In this document: positions 46,945 through 55,019 of the stretch, in pieces
Numbering within the stretch: the stretch's first letter is position 1
Layout: each line of letters opens with the position of its first letter
NCBI GenBank assembly: GCA_014338185.1
Contig: QUBV01000010.1
Coordinates: forward strand, 1 to 64,000
Reading direction: 5' to 3'
Length of the DNA stretch: 64,000 nt
From: Lysobacterales bacterium
GTDB lineage: Bacteria > Pseudomonadota > Gammaproteobacteria > Xanthomonadales > Rhodanobacteraceae
Translations under genes and position numbers: made by a program
Notes under the pieces: generated by a model
What the model was told of the DNA's origin: nothing
The model's input: only the letters and a program-made list of their open reading frames with translations
Databases searched by the model: none

Positions 46945-48096
46945 ATGACTGCGCGCACGCAACGCGTCCCCAGCGCCCGCCGGCGCATGATCCTCATGCT
47001 GATCGCGGTCGGCTCGCTGCTGGCGGTGCTGATCGGCTGGAATGTGCTCGGCCAGGTCATGATGAAGAAGGCGGCCCGCGAGATGCCGGTACCACCCCAG
47101 ACCGTGAGCACCACCCGCGTCGCGCTCGACGACTGGCAGCCGGTGCTGGCGGCGATCGGCAGCCTGCGCGCGAGCCGCGGCGCCGACCTCGCCTTCGATG
47201 TGTCCGGCGTGATCGCCGCGGTCAACCTCAAGTCGGGTGACGTGGTGCAACAGGGCGATGTGCTGGTGCAACTGCGCGACGAGGACGATGCCGCGCTGCT
47301 CAACCAGGCCGAAACCGCCGCCGCGCTGGCCAAGCTCACGTTCGACCGCGCCCAGCGCCAGATCGCCGTCAAGGCGATCAGCCAGGCCGACTACGACACC
47401 ATCGCGGCCGACTACAAGGCCAAGCAGGCCAGCGTGCAGTATGCGCGCGTGATCCTCGGCAAGAAGCAGTTGCGCGCTCCATTCACGGGTCGCGCGGGCA
47501 TCATCACGCTCAGCCCGGGCGCCTACGTCAGCGCCGGCAGCCCGATCGTGACCCTGCAGCAACTCGATCCGATCCGGGTCGATTTCCAGGTGCCGCAGCG
47601 CGACCTCGCCCAGCTTGAGGTCGGCCAGCGCGTGAGCCTGCGCAGCAACGCGCACCCGCAGCAGGAGTTCACCGCCACGCTCAGCGCGATCGAGCCCAAG
47701 GTCGACACCGACACGCGCAACGTGCGCGTCGAGGCCAGCGCCGCCAACGGCGATGGCCTGCTCGTGCCCGGCATGTTCGTCAACGTCAGCGTCGATGTCG
47801 GCAGCGCCCGGCGCGAGCTCACGCTGCCGCAGGCCGCGATCACCTTCAATCCGTACGGGCAGACCGTGTTCATCGTCAAGCCGCCCGCGGGCAAGGACGA
47901 CAAGCCGACCGCGCAGCAGGCCTTCGTCACCACGGGCGCGACGCGTGGTGACCAGGTGGCGATCGTGGGTGGCCTCGAAGCCGGCACCGAAGTGGTGACC
48001 AGCGGCCAGCTCAAGCTCAAGAACGGCACCCCGCTGGTGATCAACAACAGCCATCAGCCCGCCAACGATCCCGCGCCGCGACCGCAGGAACACTGA
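46945..48096 (+). CDS. RND efflux membrane fusion protein (HlyD/AcrA type)
   Basis: A 383-residue periplasmic adaptor anchored by one N-terminal helix (MILMLIAVGSLLAVLIGWNVL). The lipoyl half-motifs (ADLAFDVSGVIAAVNLKSGDVVQQGDVLVQL and LRAPFTGRAGIITLSPGAYVSAGSPIVTL) flank a short coiled coil (ALLNQAETAAALAKLTFDRAQRQIAVKA). The beta-barrel with RVDFQVPQRDLAQLEVGQ and the membrane-proximal domain follow. It connects the RND pump to an outer-membrane channel. GGAG at 46932-46935 acts as ribosome site. The pump gene begins 27 bp downstream, so the two form an operon; it resembles MexH-type adaptors. Confidence 0.92.
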   Translation: MTARTQRVPSARRRMILMLIAVGSLLAVLIGWNVLGQVMMKKAAREMPVPPQTVSTTRVALDDWQPVLAAIGSLRASRGADLAFDVSGVIAAVNLKSGDVVQQGDVLVQLRDEDDAALLNQAETAAALAKLTFDRAQRQIAVKAISQADYDTIAADYKAKQASVQYARVILGKKQLRAPFTGRAGIITLSPGAYVSAGSPIVTLQQLDPIRVDFQVPQRDLAQLEVGQRVSLRSNAHPQQEFTATLSAIEPKVDTDTRNVRVEASAANGDGLLVPGMFVNVSVDVGSARRELTLPQAAITFNPYGQTVFIVKPPAGKDDKPTAQQAFVTTGATRGDQVAIVGGLEAGTEVVTSGQLKLKNGTPLVINNSHQPANDPAPRPQEH

Positions 48097-48123
48097 TCCC
48101 CGCCTGCACCCACGGGACACGCA

Positions 48124-51100
48124 ATGAAATTCACCGATCTGTTCATCAACAAGCCGGTGCTGGCGATCGTGGTCAGCCTGCTCATCCTCGTGCTCGGCCT
48201 GCGCGCTGCCTTCGACCTGTCGGTGCGCCAGTATCCCGAGACCGAGAACGCGGTGGTGACCGTGACCACGGCCTATTTCGGTGCCGATGCGGCCACTGTG
48301 GCCGGCTTCATCACCCAGCCGCTGGAGGCCGCGATCGCGCAGGCGCAGGGCATCGACTACCTGTCCTCGTCCAGCCTCACCGGCGTATCCACCATCACCG
48401 CCACGCTCAAGCTCAACTACGACTCCAACCGCGCGCTCACCGAGATCCAGACCCAGATCAGCTCGGTGCGCAACCAGTTGCCGGCGCAGGCGCAACAGCC
48501 GGTGGTATCGGTGCAGGTCGGTGAAACCACCGCGGCGATGTACATGGGCTTCAGCAGCGACAGCCTGCCGGCCAACAACATCACCGACTATGTGATCCGC
48601 ATGGTCAAGCCCAAGCTCGACGCGATCGACGGCGTGCAGACCGCCGAGGTGCTCGGCGGGCGCCAGTTCGCGCTGCGCGCGTGGATGGACCCCGCACGCA
48701 TGGCCGCGCATGGCGTGACCGCAGCCGACGTCTACAGCGCGCTGGCCGCCAACAACTACCTCACCGCGGTCGGCACCACCAAGGGCCAGGCCGTGACCGT
48801 CGCGCTCACCGCCGACACCGACCTGCATGACGTGGGCCAGTTCCGCCAGCTGGTGGTCAAGCGCAGCGGCACCGCGCTGGTGCGGCTGGAGGATGTCGCC
48901 AACGTCGTGCTCGGAGCCGAGGACTACGACTCCGCAGTCGCCTTCGACGGCAAGCAGTCGGTGTTTCTGGGCATCAAGAGCGCACCCGATGCCAACGTGC
49001 TCGACGTGGCCGCGCGCGTGCGCGATGCGTTCCCCGAGATCCAGGCGCAACTGCCCACCGGCATCAACGGCACCATCGTGTTCGATGCCACCGAGTTCAT
49101 CAACACCTCGATCGAGGAGGTCATCAAGACGCTGATCGAGGCGCTGCTCATCGTGACGTTGGTGATCTTCCTGTTCATGGGCAGTTTCCGCGCGGTGCTG
49201 ATCCCGCTGGTCGCGATGCCGCTGTCGCTGGTAGGCGCATTCTTCGTGATGCTGCTGCTCGGCTACACCATCAACCTCATCACGCTGCTCGCGCTGGTGC
49301 TGGCGATCGGGCTGGTGGTGGACGATGCGATCATCGTGGTCGAGAACATCGACCGCCACATCAAGGAGGAAGGCCGCAAGCCGCTGGATGCGGCACTGGT
49401 GGCCGCGCGCGAGCTGGTCGGGCCGATCATCGCGATGACGATCGTGCTGGTGGCGGTGTATGTGCCGATCGGCTTCCAGGGCGGCCTCACCGGCGCGCTG
49501 TTCACCGAGTTCGCCTTCACGCTCGCAGGCGCGGTCACGGTGTCGGCGATCGTGGCGCTGGCGCTGTCGCCGATGCTCGGCTCGCGCCTGCTGCGCAGCG
49601 AGCACGGCAGCAACCGCTTCGTCGATTTTCTCGACCAGCGCTTCGACCGCCTCCATGCGGGCTACCAGCGGCGCCTGTCCAGCGTGCTGCAGACCTGGAG
49701 CGTGCCGGTGGTGATGGGCCTGCTGCTGCTCGGCGGCACGGCCTACCTGTTCACCCACTCGGCCACCGCGCTCGCACCCGAGGAAGACCAGGGCATCGTC
49801 GCCGGCATGGGCACGGCGGCGCCCAACGCCTCGCCCTTGCAGGTGGCCGGCTACCTGCCGCAGATGAACGAACTCGCCAAGGCCGTGCCCGAGGTGACGC
49901 AGACGTTCCAGTTCACGGGGTTTGCGGGGCCGAACTCGGTGTTCACGGGAGCCCAGCTCAAGCCCTGGTCGCAGCGCACGCGCAATGCGAACCAGATCCA
50001 GCAGGAACTGCAGCGGCAGTGGGGCAGCATCGCGGGCCTCAACGCGGTCGCGTTCCAGTTCCCGCCGCTGCCAGGTGCGCAGGGCATGCCCGTGGAAGTG
50101 GTGATGTCGACCACCGAGCCGTTCGAGAACCTGTACGAGGTCGCGCAGGGCGTGCTCGACCGCCTGCAGCGCAGCGGCCAGTTCTTCTTCGTCGACATGA
50201 ACCTCAAGATCGACAAGCCGCAGAGCACGGTCAAGGTCGACCATGACCTCATCGCCGCGCTGGGCATGACCGCGCAGGACGTGGGCGGCGCGCTCGGTGC
50301 CGCGCTCGGCGGCGGCTACGTCAACTACTTTTCGATCGCCGGGCGCTCCTACAAGGTGATCCCGCAGGTGCTGCAGGTGGACCGCCTCAATCCCGATCAG
50401 GTGCTCGACTACTACCTGCGCACGCCGACCGGTGCGGTGATTCCCGCATCCACCGTGGCCAGCATCGCCGACGAAGTGGTGCCGCAGGCCCTGATGCGCT
50501 TCCAGCAGCTCAACTCGGTCACCTTCCAGGGCGTGCCGGCCACCACCCAGGGCGAGGCGATCGCACTCGTGCGCGACACCATCCGCGAGCTCGCGCCGAG
50601 CAGCTACAACGTCGACTACTCGGGCCAGGCGCGCCAGTACATGACCGAGTCGGGCGGCTTCGTGCTCACCTTGCTGTTCGCGGTGATCATCGTCTACCTC
50701 GCGCTTGCGGCGCAGTTCAATTCGCTGCGCGACCCGATCGTGATCCTCGTTTCGGTGCCGATGGCGCTGTTCGGCGCGCTCGTGTTCATCAACCTTCTGC
50801 CCGGCTTCGTCGGCATGGGCCTGATCTCCAGCCGCTGGGCGACCTCGCTCAACATCTACACCCAGGTCGGCCTGGTCACGCTGATGGGCCTGATCTCCAA
50901 GCACGGCATCCTCATCGTCGAGTTCGCCAACGAATTGCAGCGCAGCGGCAAGAGCAAGTTCGACGCCATCGTCGAAGCCGCCTCGATCCGCCTGCGGCCG
51001 ATCCTCATGACCACCGCGGCGATGGTGCTGGGCGTGGTGCCATTGGTGCTGGCCAGTGGCGCGGGTGCCGCCGGGCGCTTCAACATGGGCCTGGTGATCG

Positions 51101-51237
51101 TGAGCGGCCTCACCATCGGCACGCTGTTCACGCTGTTCGTGGTGCCCGCGTTCTACATGATGCTGAGCGCGGACCACCACGCCGAGCAGGCCCACGACAC
51201 CGGCTCCGGCCTCGCGCCGGCCACGGCCGCCGGCTGA
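48124..51237 (+). CDS. RND multidrug efflux transporter permease (HAE1/MexI type)
   Basis: A 1037-residue inner-membrane proton/drug antiporter, the normal length for HAE1 pumps. The first helix (KPVLAIVVSLLILVLGLRAA) is followed by the porter domain (QYPETENAVVTVTTAYFGADAATVAGFITQPLEAAIAQAQGIDYLSS), and helix 4 holds the essential aspartates LVVDDAIIVVEN (D400, D401). The second half repeats the layout and ends with the helix GLVIVSGLTIGTLFTLFVVPAFYMML. Motifs resemble MexI rather than AcrB. No outer-membrane factor gene follows, so the channel partner must be encoded elsewhere. Likely substrates are drugs, quinolone-type signals or solvents, but this is not readable here. Confidence 0.93.
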   Translation: MKFTDLFINKPVLAIVVSLLILVLGLRAAFDLSVRQYPETENAVVTVTTAYFGADAATVAGFITQPLEAAIAQAQGIDYLSSSSLTGVSTITATLKLNYDSNRALTEIQTQISSVRNQLPAQAQQPVVSVQVGETTAAMYMGFSSDSLPANNITDYVIRMVKPKLDAIDGVQTAEVLGGRQFALRAWMDPARMAAHGVTAADVYSALAANNYLTAVGTTKGQAVTVALTADTDLHDVGQFRQLVVKRSGTALVRLEDVANVVLGAEDYDSAVAFDGKQSVFLGIKSAPDANVLDVAARVRDAFPEIQAQLPTGINGTIVFDATEFINTSIEEVIKTLIEALLIVTLVIFLFMGSFRAVLIPLVAMPLSLVGAFFVMLLLGYTINLITLLALVLAIGLVVDDAIIVVENIDRHIKEEGRKPLDAALVAARELVGPIIAMTIVLVAVYVPIGFQGGLTGALFTEFAFTLAGAVTVSAIVALALSPMLGSRLLRSEHGSNRFVDFLDQRFDRLHAGYQRRLSSVLQTWSVPVVMGLLLLGGTAYLFTHSATALAPEEDQGIVAGMGTAAPNASPLQVAGYLPQMNELAKAVPEVTQTFQFTGFAGPNSVFTGAQLKPWSQRTRNANQIQQELQRQWGSIAGLNAVAFQFPPLPGAQGMPVEVVMSTTEPFENLYEVAQGVLDRLQRSGQFFFVDMNLKIDKPQSTVKVDHDLIAALGMTAQDVGGALGAALGGGYVNYFSIAGRSYKVIPQVLQVDRLNPDQVLDYYLRTPTGAVIPASTVASIADEVVPQALMRFQQLNSVTFQGVPATTQGEAIALVRDTIRELAPSSYNVDYSGQARQYMTESGGFVLTLLFAVIIVYLALAAQFNSLRDPIVILVSVPMALFGALVFINLLPGFVGMGLISSRWATSLNIYTQVGLVTLMGLISKHGILIVEFANELQRSGKSKFDAIVEAASIRLRPILMTTAAMVLGVVPLVLASGAGAAGRFNMGLVIVSGLTIGTLFTLFVVPAFYMMLSADHHAEQAHDTGSGLAPATAAG

Positions 51238-51362
51238 CGCGCCGCCGGCCGGCACAACGCCCGCTGAAGGCCGTGGCATCGCGCGTCCATCGCGGCCGCA
51301 GGCAGGTATAGTGCGCCGTCACGGCGGACGCGGTGTCCGCCGGCGGATCAAGAGGGGGCGTC

Positions 51363-52517
51363 ATGGGTCTCATTCAGGCTGCGGTGGGTGCGATCGGCGG
51401 CACGCTGGCCGATCAGTGGAAGGACTTCTACACGGTACCGGCCGGGCTGCCGCCCACGGCCGCGCTGTTCGGCGCGGTGGCGCAGGGCACCAATGCGGGC
51501 CGCGGCTCCAACACCCGGGGCTCGTCCAACATCATCACCAACGGCTCCAAGATCCTCATCCCCGAGGGCTACGGCCTGCTGTTGTTGCAGGACGGCAAGG
51601 TCACCGCGTTCGCGGCCGAGCCGGGCGCCTACGAATGGCGCTCCGACGACATCAATTCCAAGTCGATCTTCACCGGCGGCGGCTTCGTCGACTCGCTGAT
51701 CATGCAGAGCTGGGAGCGTTTCAAGTTCGGCGGCCAGCCCGGTTCGCAGCAGCTGGCGCTGTTCGTCTCGCTCAAGGAGCTGCCCGACAACCGCTTCGGC
51801 ACGCAGTCGGAGATCTACTGGGACGACGGCTTCCTCAACACCCAGGTCGGCGCAATGACGCGCGGCTCGTACACGATGAAGATCGTCGACCCGATCCTGT
51901 TCGTGAAGAACTTCGTGCCGGCCAGCTACCTGCAGGGCGACCGCGTGTTCGATTTCACCGACATCGACAACGCCGCCGCCAGCCAGCTGTTCAACGAAGT
52001 GGTGAGCTCGCTGGCGCCGGCCTTCAGCCTGTACACCAACGATCCCGGCAAGGGCAACCGCATCACCAAGATCCAGCAGGACTCGCTCGGCTTCGCCAAG
52101 AGCCTGTCGGCGGCGGTGGAGAATGCCTACCAGTGGCAGTCCGATCGCGGGCTGGCGATCGTCAAGACCGCCATCGTGTCGATCGAGTACGACGCCAACA
52201 CCCGCGAACTGCTCAAGACCGTGCAGCGCGCGGACGCGCTCATGGGCGCACGCGGCAACTCCAACCTGCAGGCCAGCGTCGCGGCCGGAATGCAGTCGGC
52301 CGGCGAAAACGGCGGCGCGGCCGGCATGATGGGCATCGGCATGGCTTCGGGCATGATGGGCGGCATCGGCGGCCTGCAGCAACCGGTGGCGCCCGCGGCC
52401 GCACCGGCCGCGGATGATCCGCTGGCCAAGCTCAAGAAGGCCAAGGAAATGCTCGACCTCGGCCTGATCACGCAAGCCGACTACGACGCGCTCAAGAGCA
52501 AGACGCTGGGCCTGTAA
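51363..52517 (+). CDS. SPFH-domain protein with C-terminal SHOCT (YdjI-like)
   Basis: A 384-residue protein. The N-terminal two-thirds form an SPFH/Band-7-type domain of the 'virion core protein' branch (ILIPEGYGLLLLQDGKVTAFAAEPGAYEW; QLALFVSLKELPDNRFGTQSEIYWDDGFLNTQVGAMTRGSYTMKIVDP). A Gly/Met-rich linker (about 315-345) leads to a SHOCT motif at the very end (DDPLAKLKKAKEMLDLGLITQADYDALKSKTLGL). Proteins of this type, such as B. subtilis YdjI, work at the membrane in stress responses together with a zinc-ribbon protein, and the next gene here encodes one. It is the first gene of a three-gene cassette. Confidence 0.85.
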   Translation: MGLIQAAVGAIGGTLADQWKDFYTVPAGLPPTAALFGAVAQGTNAGRGSNTRGSSNIITNGSKILIPEGYGLLLLQDGKVTAFAAEPGAYEWRSDDINSKSIFTGGGFVDSLIMQSWERFKFGGQPGSQQLALFVSLKELPDNRFGTQSEIYWDDGFLNTQVGAMTRGSYTMKIVDPILFVKNFVPASYLQGDRVFDFTDIDNAAASQLFNEVVSSLAPAFSLYTNDPGKGNRITKIQQDSLGFAKSLSAAVENAYQWQSDRGLAIVKTAIVSIEYDANTRELLKTVQRADALMGARGNSNLQASVAAGMQSAGENGGAAGMMGIGMASGMMGGIGGLQQPVAPAAAPAADDPLAKLKKAKEMLDLGLITQADYDALKSKTLGL

Positions 52518-52539
52518 GGCACGGGAACACGCGCCGCCG

Positions 52540-53841
52540 ATGTCCAACGCCAACACGCCCGCACCGCCGCCCACCGGGCCCGGATCGCCGCGCGAGGTGC
52601 CGCCGGCGCCGGGCAGCTTTCCGCTCGATCCGGCCACGCTGCCCGAGCCGATCCGCGACGAGATCACCGCCCCCGACCCGGCGGTGATCGACACCGCCGC
52701 GGCCGAACTCAAGGACGGCATCAACCGTTGCCCCAACTGCGGCGCCACCGAGATCCGGCAAAAGCCCGGCAGCGACCTGCTGATCTGCCTGTACTGCCGC
52801 AGCGAGTGGAGCGGCACGCGGGTCGAGGAGGCATTCGGGCTGGGCAAGGACATCGACCAGCTCGACAGCACCGTCGTCGCCTCGGGCGCGCAGGACATCG
52901 CCGCCGGCAGTTCCGACCTGTGCAGCTTCAAGTGCGAGGGATGCGGCGCCGAGGTGACCGTCAACACCGCCAATGCGATGACCGCGCGCTGCCACTGGTG
53001 CCGGCATGTGTTCGGAGTCAACGAACAGATCGACAACGGCGCGGTGCCCGACGCGGTCCTGCCGTTCCACATCAAGAAGGACGATGCGGTGGCGCGCATC
53101 CGCCAGTTCGTCGACAAGCGGCGCCTGTTCGCGCTCAAGCAGTTCAAGGAACAGTTCACGCCCGAGAACGTGCTCGGCGTGTACCTGCCCTACATGGTGA
53201 TCGACGCCAACGCGAGCGCCGATATCGCCGGATGCGGCGAGATCGAGACGCGCCGCTACACCGAGGGCAGCGGCGACAACCGCAAGACCTACTACGACGC
53301 CGATGTGTACGCGCTGCGGCGCCACGTCGACTTCACGGTCGACGATCTCACCATCGAATCGGCTGCGGCGCGCGGCAACCTCGACACGCGCCGCAACACC
53401 AACAACATCATCAACACGATCCTGCCCTTCGACACCAAGAACGCGGTCAAGTGGAACGCGTCGTGGCTGGCCGGCCATTCGTCGGAAAAGCGCGACCTCA
53501 ACGTCGAACAGCTGCAGCCTGAGCTCGAGGACCAGTTGCTGTCGATCGCGCGCGCCCAGGTCGAGTCGTCGGTGGGCCGCTATGGCCGCGGCGTACGCTG
53601 GGAACAAGAGCGGCTCGACCTGCATGGCTCGCGCTGGGTGTCGATGTACCTGCCGGTGTGGCTGTATTCCTACCACCAGCCCGGCAGCGGCGGCGGCATG
53701 CTGCACTACATCGCGGTCAACGGCCGCACCGGCGAAACCATGGGCAGCGTGCCGGTGCAGCAATGGAAGCTGCTGCTGGCCGCACTCACGGTCGGCACCT
53801 TCCTCGAAGGCATCGCGTTGTGGATCGTGGGGAGCCAGTGA
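52540..53841 (+). CDS. TFIIB-type zinc-ribbon membrane protein (YdjG-like)
   Basis: A 433-residue protein. A Pro-rich start is followed by two zinc ribbons: CPNC...CLYC (C64, C67, C83, C86) and CEGC...CHWC (C132, C135, C151, C154). The large middle domain has LPFHIKKDDAVARIRQFVDKRRLFALKQFKEQFTPENVLGVYLPYMVID, and one hydrophobic segment lies near the C-terminus (LLLAALTVGTFLEGIALWIVG). It follows the SPFH gene by 22 bp and overlaps the next small gene by one base (TGATG). The layout resembles the Bacillus ydjG-ydjI pair that recruits stress proteins to the membrane. Function here is inferred from that resemblance. Confidence 0.8.
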   Translation: MSNANTPAPPPTGPGSPREVPPAPGSFPLDPATLPEPIRDEITAPDPAVIDTAAAELKDGINRCPNCGATEIRQKPGSDLLICLYCRSEWSGTRVEEAFGLGKDIDQLDSTVVASGAQDIAAGSSDLCSFKCEGCGAEVTVNTANAMTARCHWCRHVFGVNEQIDNGAVPDAVLPFHIKKDDAVARIRQFVDKRRLFALKQFKEQFTPENVLGVYLPYMVIDANASADIAGCGEIETRRYTEGSGDNRKTYYDADVYALRRHVDFTVDDLTIESAAARGNLDTRRNTNNIINTILPFDTKNAVKWNASWLAGHSSEKRDLNVEQLQPELEDQLLSIARAQVESSVGRYGRGVRWEQERLDLHGSRWVSMYLPVWLYSYHQPGSGGGMLHYIAVNGRTGETMGSVPVQQWKLLLAALTVGTFLEGIALWIVGSQ

Positions 53842-54107
53842 TGAGCGACGACGGCGGCTTGTGGCTGCTCCTGCTCGGCCCGGCCGGCGCCACCGGCCTG
53901 TACTGGGCGCTGTACCGCTATTACCGCAACACCGACAAGTCGCATGCGTTCGAGCGCGAAACCGCGGTGGATGCCAAGCCGGTCAGTGGCGCCGAGTTCG
54001 ACCACAAGGTCGACGAGGTGCGCCGCACGCGCGAGACGCGCATCCGCGGCGACAACGTGGGCGCCTACCGGCAACGCGTGGCGCGCCTGCACCGCGACTC
54101 GTCCTGA
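53841..54107 (+). CDS. Small membrane protein of the SPFH/zinc-ribbon cassette
   Basis: An 88-residue protein with one hydrophobic segment near the start (GGLWLLLLGPAGATGLYWALYRYY, about 5-28) and a charged, mostly helical tail (EFDHKVDEVRRTRETRIRGDNVGAYRQRVARLH). It starts on the last base of the zinc-ribbon stop codon, so it is translationally coupled to it. I do not recognise a family; by position it may be the membrane anchor or third subunit of the cassette. Confidence 0.7.
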   Translation: MSDDGGLWLLLLGPAGATGLYWALYRYYRNTDKSHAFERETAVDAKPVSGAEFDHKVDEVRRTRETRIRGDNVGAYRQRVARLHRDSS

Positions 54108-54126
54108 TCGCGCCGCGGCGGACCTG

Positions 54127-54177
54127 GCCGCGCACCACCACCGGCCGCGCACCACCACCGGCCGCGCACCACCACCG
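54127..54177. repeat. 17-bp tandem repeat, three copies
   Basis: The unit GCCGCGCACCACCACCG is repeated three times without interruption, and a degenerate fourth copy starts at 54178. It lies in the 98-bp gap between two convergent genes and is not coding on either strand. The unit length and purity suggest a recent slippage array. Confidence 0.8.
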
Positions 54178-54200
54178 GCTGCGCCAGGCCCGGTGCGCGC

Positions 54201-54226
54201 GCCGTTCAGCGGCGCCGTTCAGCGGC
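54201..54226. repeat. 13-bp direct repeat, two copies, at the end of the phosphatase gene
   Basis: GCCGTTCAGCGGC occurs twice back to back. The second copy reaches over the stop codon region of the convergent phosphatase gene, so slippage here could change its last codons. Confidence 0.7.
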
Positions 54227-54943
54227 GCCGGTCGGGACCAGCTGCAGCGGCGGTAGCGCCAGCCGGCGCGCGGCATCGCCGCTCGCACCGCTGCGCAACA
54301 CCGCGGGGATGTGGCCCACGTCGCCGACCGCGATCACCTTGTAGCGGCCATCGGGCTGGACGCGGATGCGCGTGATGCTCGCATGCCCGACCGACATCTC
54401 CAGCCAGGCCATGCCATCCACGCCCAGTGCGCGCGTGACGAGATAGCGGATCACGTTGCCGTGGCACACCAGCAGTTCCCGGCGCGGCTGCGCTGGTCCG
54501 GCAGCGAAGTGCCGCGCGAACACGCGATCCAGCCGCGCCTTGCAGGCGGCCGCGTGCGCGGGATCGGTTTCGGCCATCACCTGGGCGTGGTGCGTGGGGG
54601 GCGTGCATTCGGCCAGTTCCGCGTCGATGCGGAAGCCTGGCGCGGGCAGTTCGGCGCCAATTGCCGCGGCGGTGTCGCGCGCACGCTGCATCGGGCTCAC
54701 CCACAGCGCATCGAACGCGCTGTCCTCGCCGCGCAGGCGCGCACCGGCCAGGTAGGCCTGCGCCACACCCAGCGACGACAGCGACGGACCGATCGCCTCG
54801 TCGATCGCGGGATCCTTGTCGTAGTGGCCGTGGCGCACCAGCACGATCTCGCGCGGTGCGGTAGCGGCGCTGGCAGCTTCGGCCGCGTGCGCGGTCGGCA
54901 CGAGGCACAGCGCGATCCCGAGCAGGCCGGCCAGATACTTCAT
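54206..54943 (-). CDS. Exported histidine phosphatase (PGAM-like)
   Basis: A 245-residue exported enzyme of the histidine phosphatase superfamily. The signal peptide is at about 1-21 (TAHA-AE). The catalytic signature EIVLVRHGHYDKDP (His of RHG) and the second histidine in ELLVCHGNVIRYLV are present, as is the acid-side SPMQRARDTAAAIGAEL. The shape resembles PGAM5/SixA-like phosphohistidine or small phosphatases rather than glycolytic mutases. The ATG at 54943 is preferred; an adjacent in-frame GTG at 54946 could also be used, with GGGGAGA a few bases upstream. A 13-bp repeat lies at its 3' end. Confidence 0.85.
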   Translation of the reverse strand: MKYLAGLLGIALCLVPTAHAAEAASAATAPREIVLVRHGHYDKDPAIDEAIGPSLSSLGVAQAYLAGARLRGEDSAFDALWVSPMQRARDTAAAIGAELPAPGFRIDAELAECTPPTHHAQVMAETDPAHAAACKARLDRVFARHFAAGPAQPRRELLVCHGNVIRYLVTRALGVDGMAWLEMSVGHASITRIRVQPDGRYKVIAVGDVGHIPAVLRSGASGDAARRLALPPLQLVPTGAAERRR

Positions 54944-55019
54944 CACAGATCTCCCCTGTCATCGCGCGGGTGGTCGCACCACCCCGCGCCGTGCCCGCGG
55001 CGGACCCGCGCGCCCATCC

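Noticed and set aside
46837-51279. Very long open frame (1480 codons) on the minus strand opposite the RND genes
   Set aside because: It is a product of high GC: the composition is His/Arg/Val-rich without any domain, and the plus strand carries unmistakable RND adaptor and pump genes.
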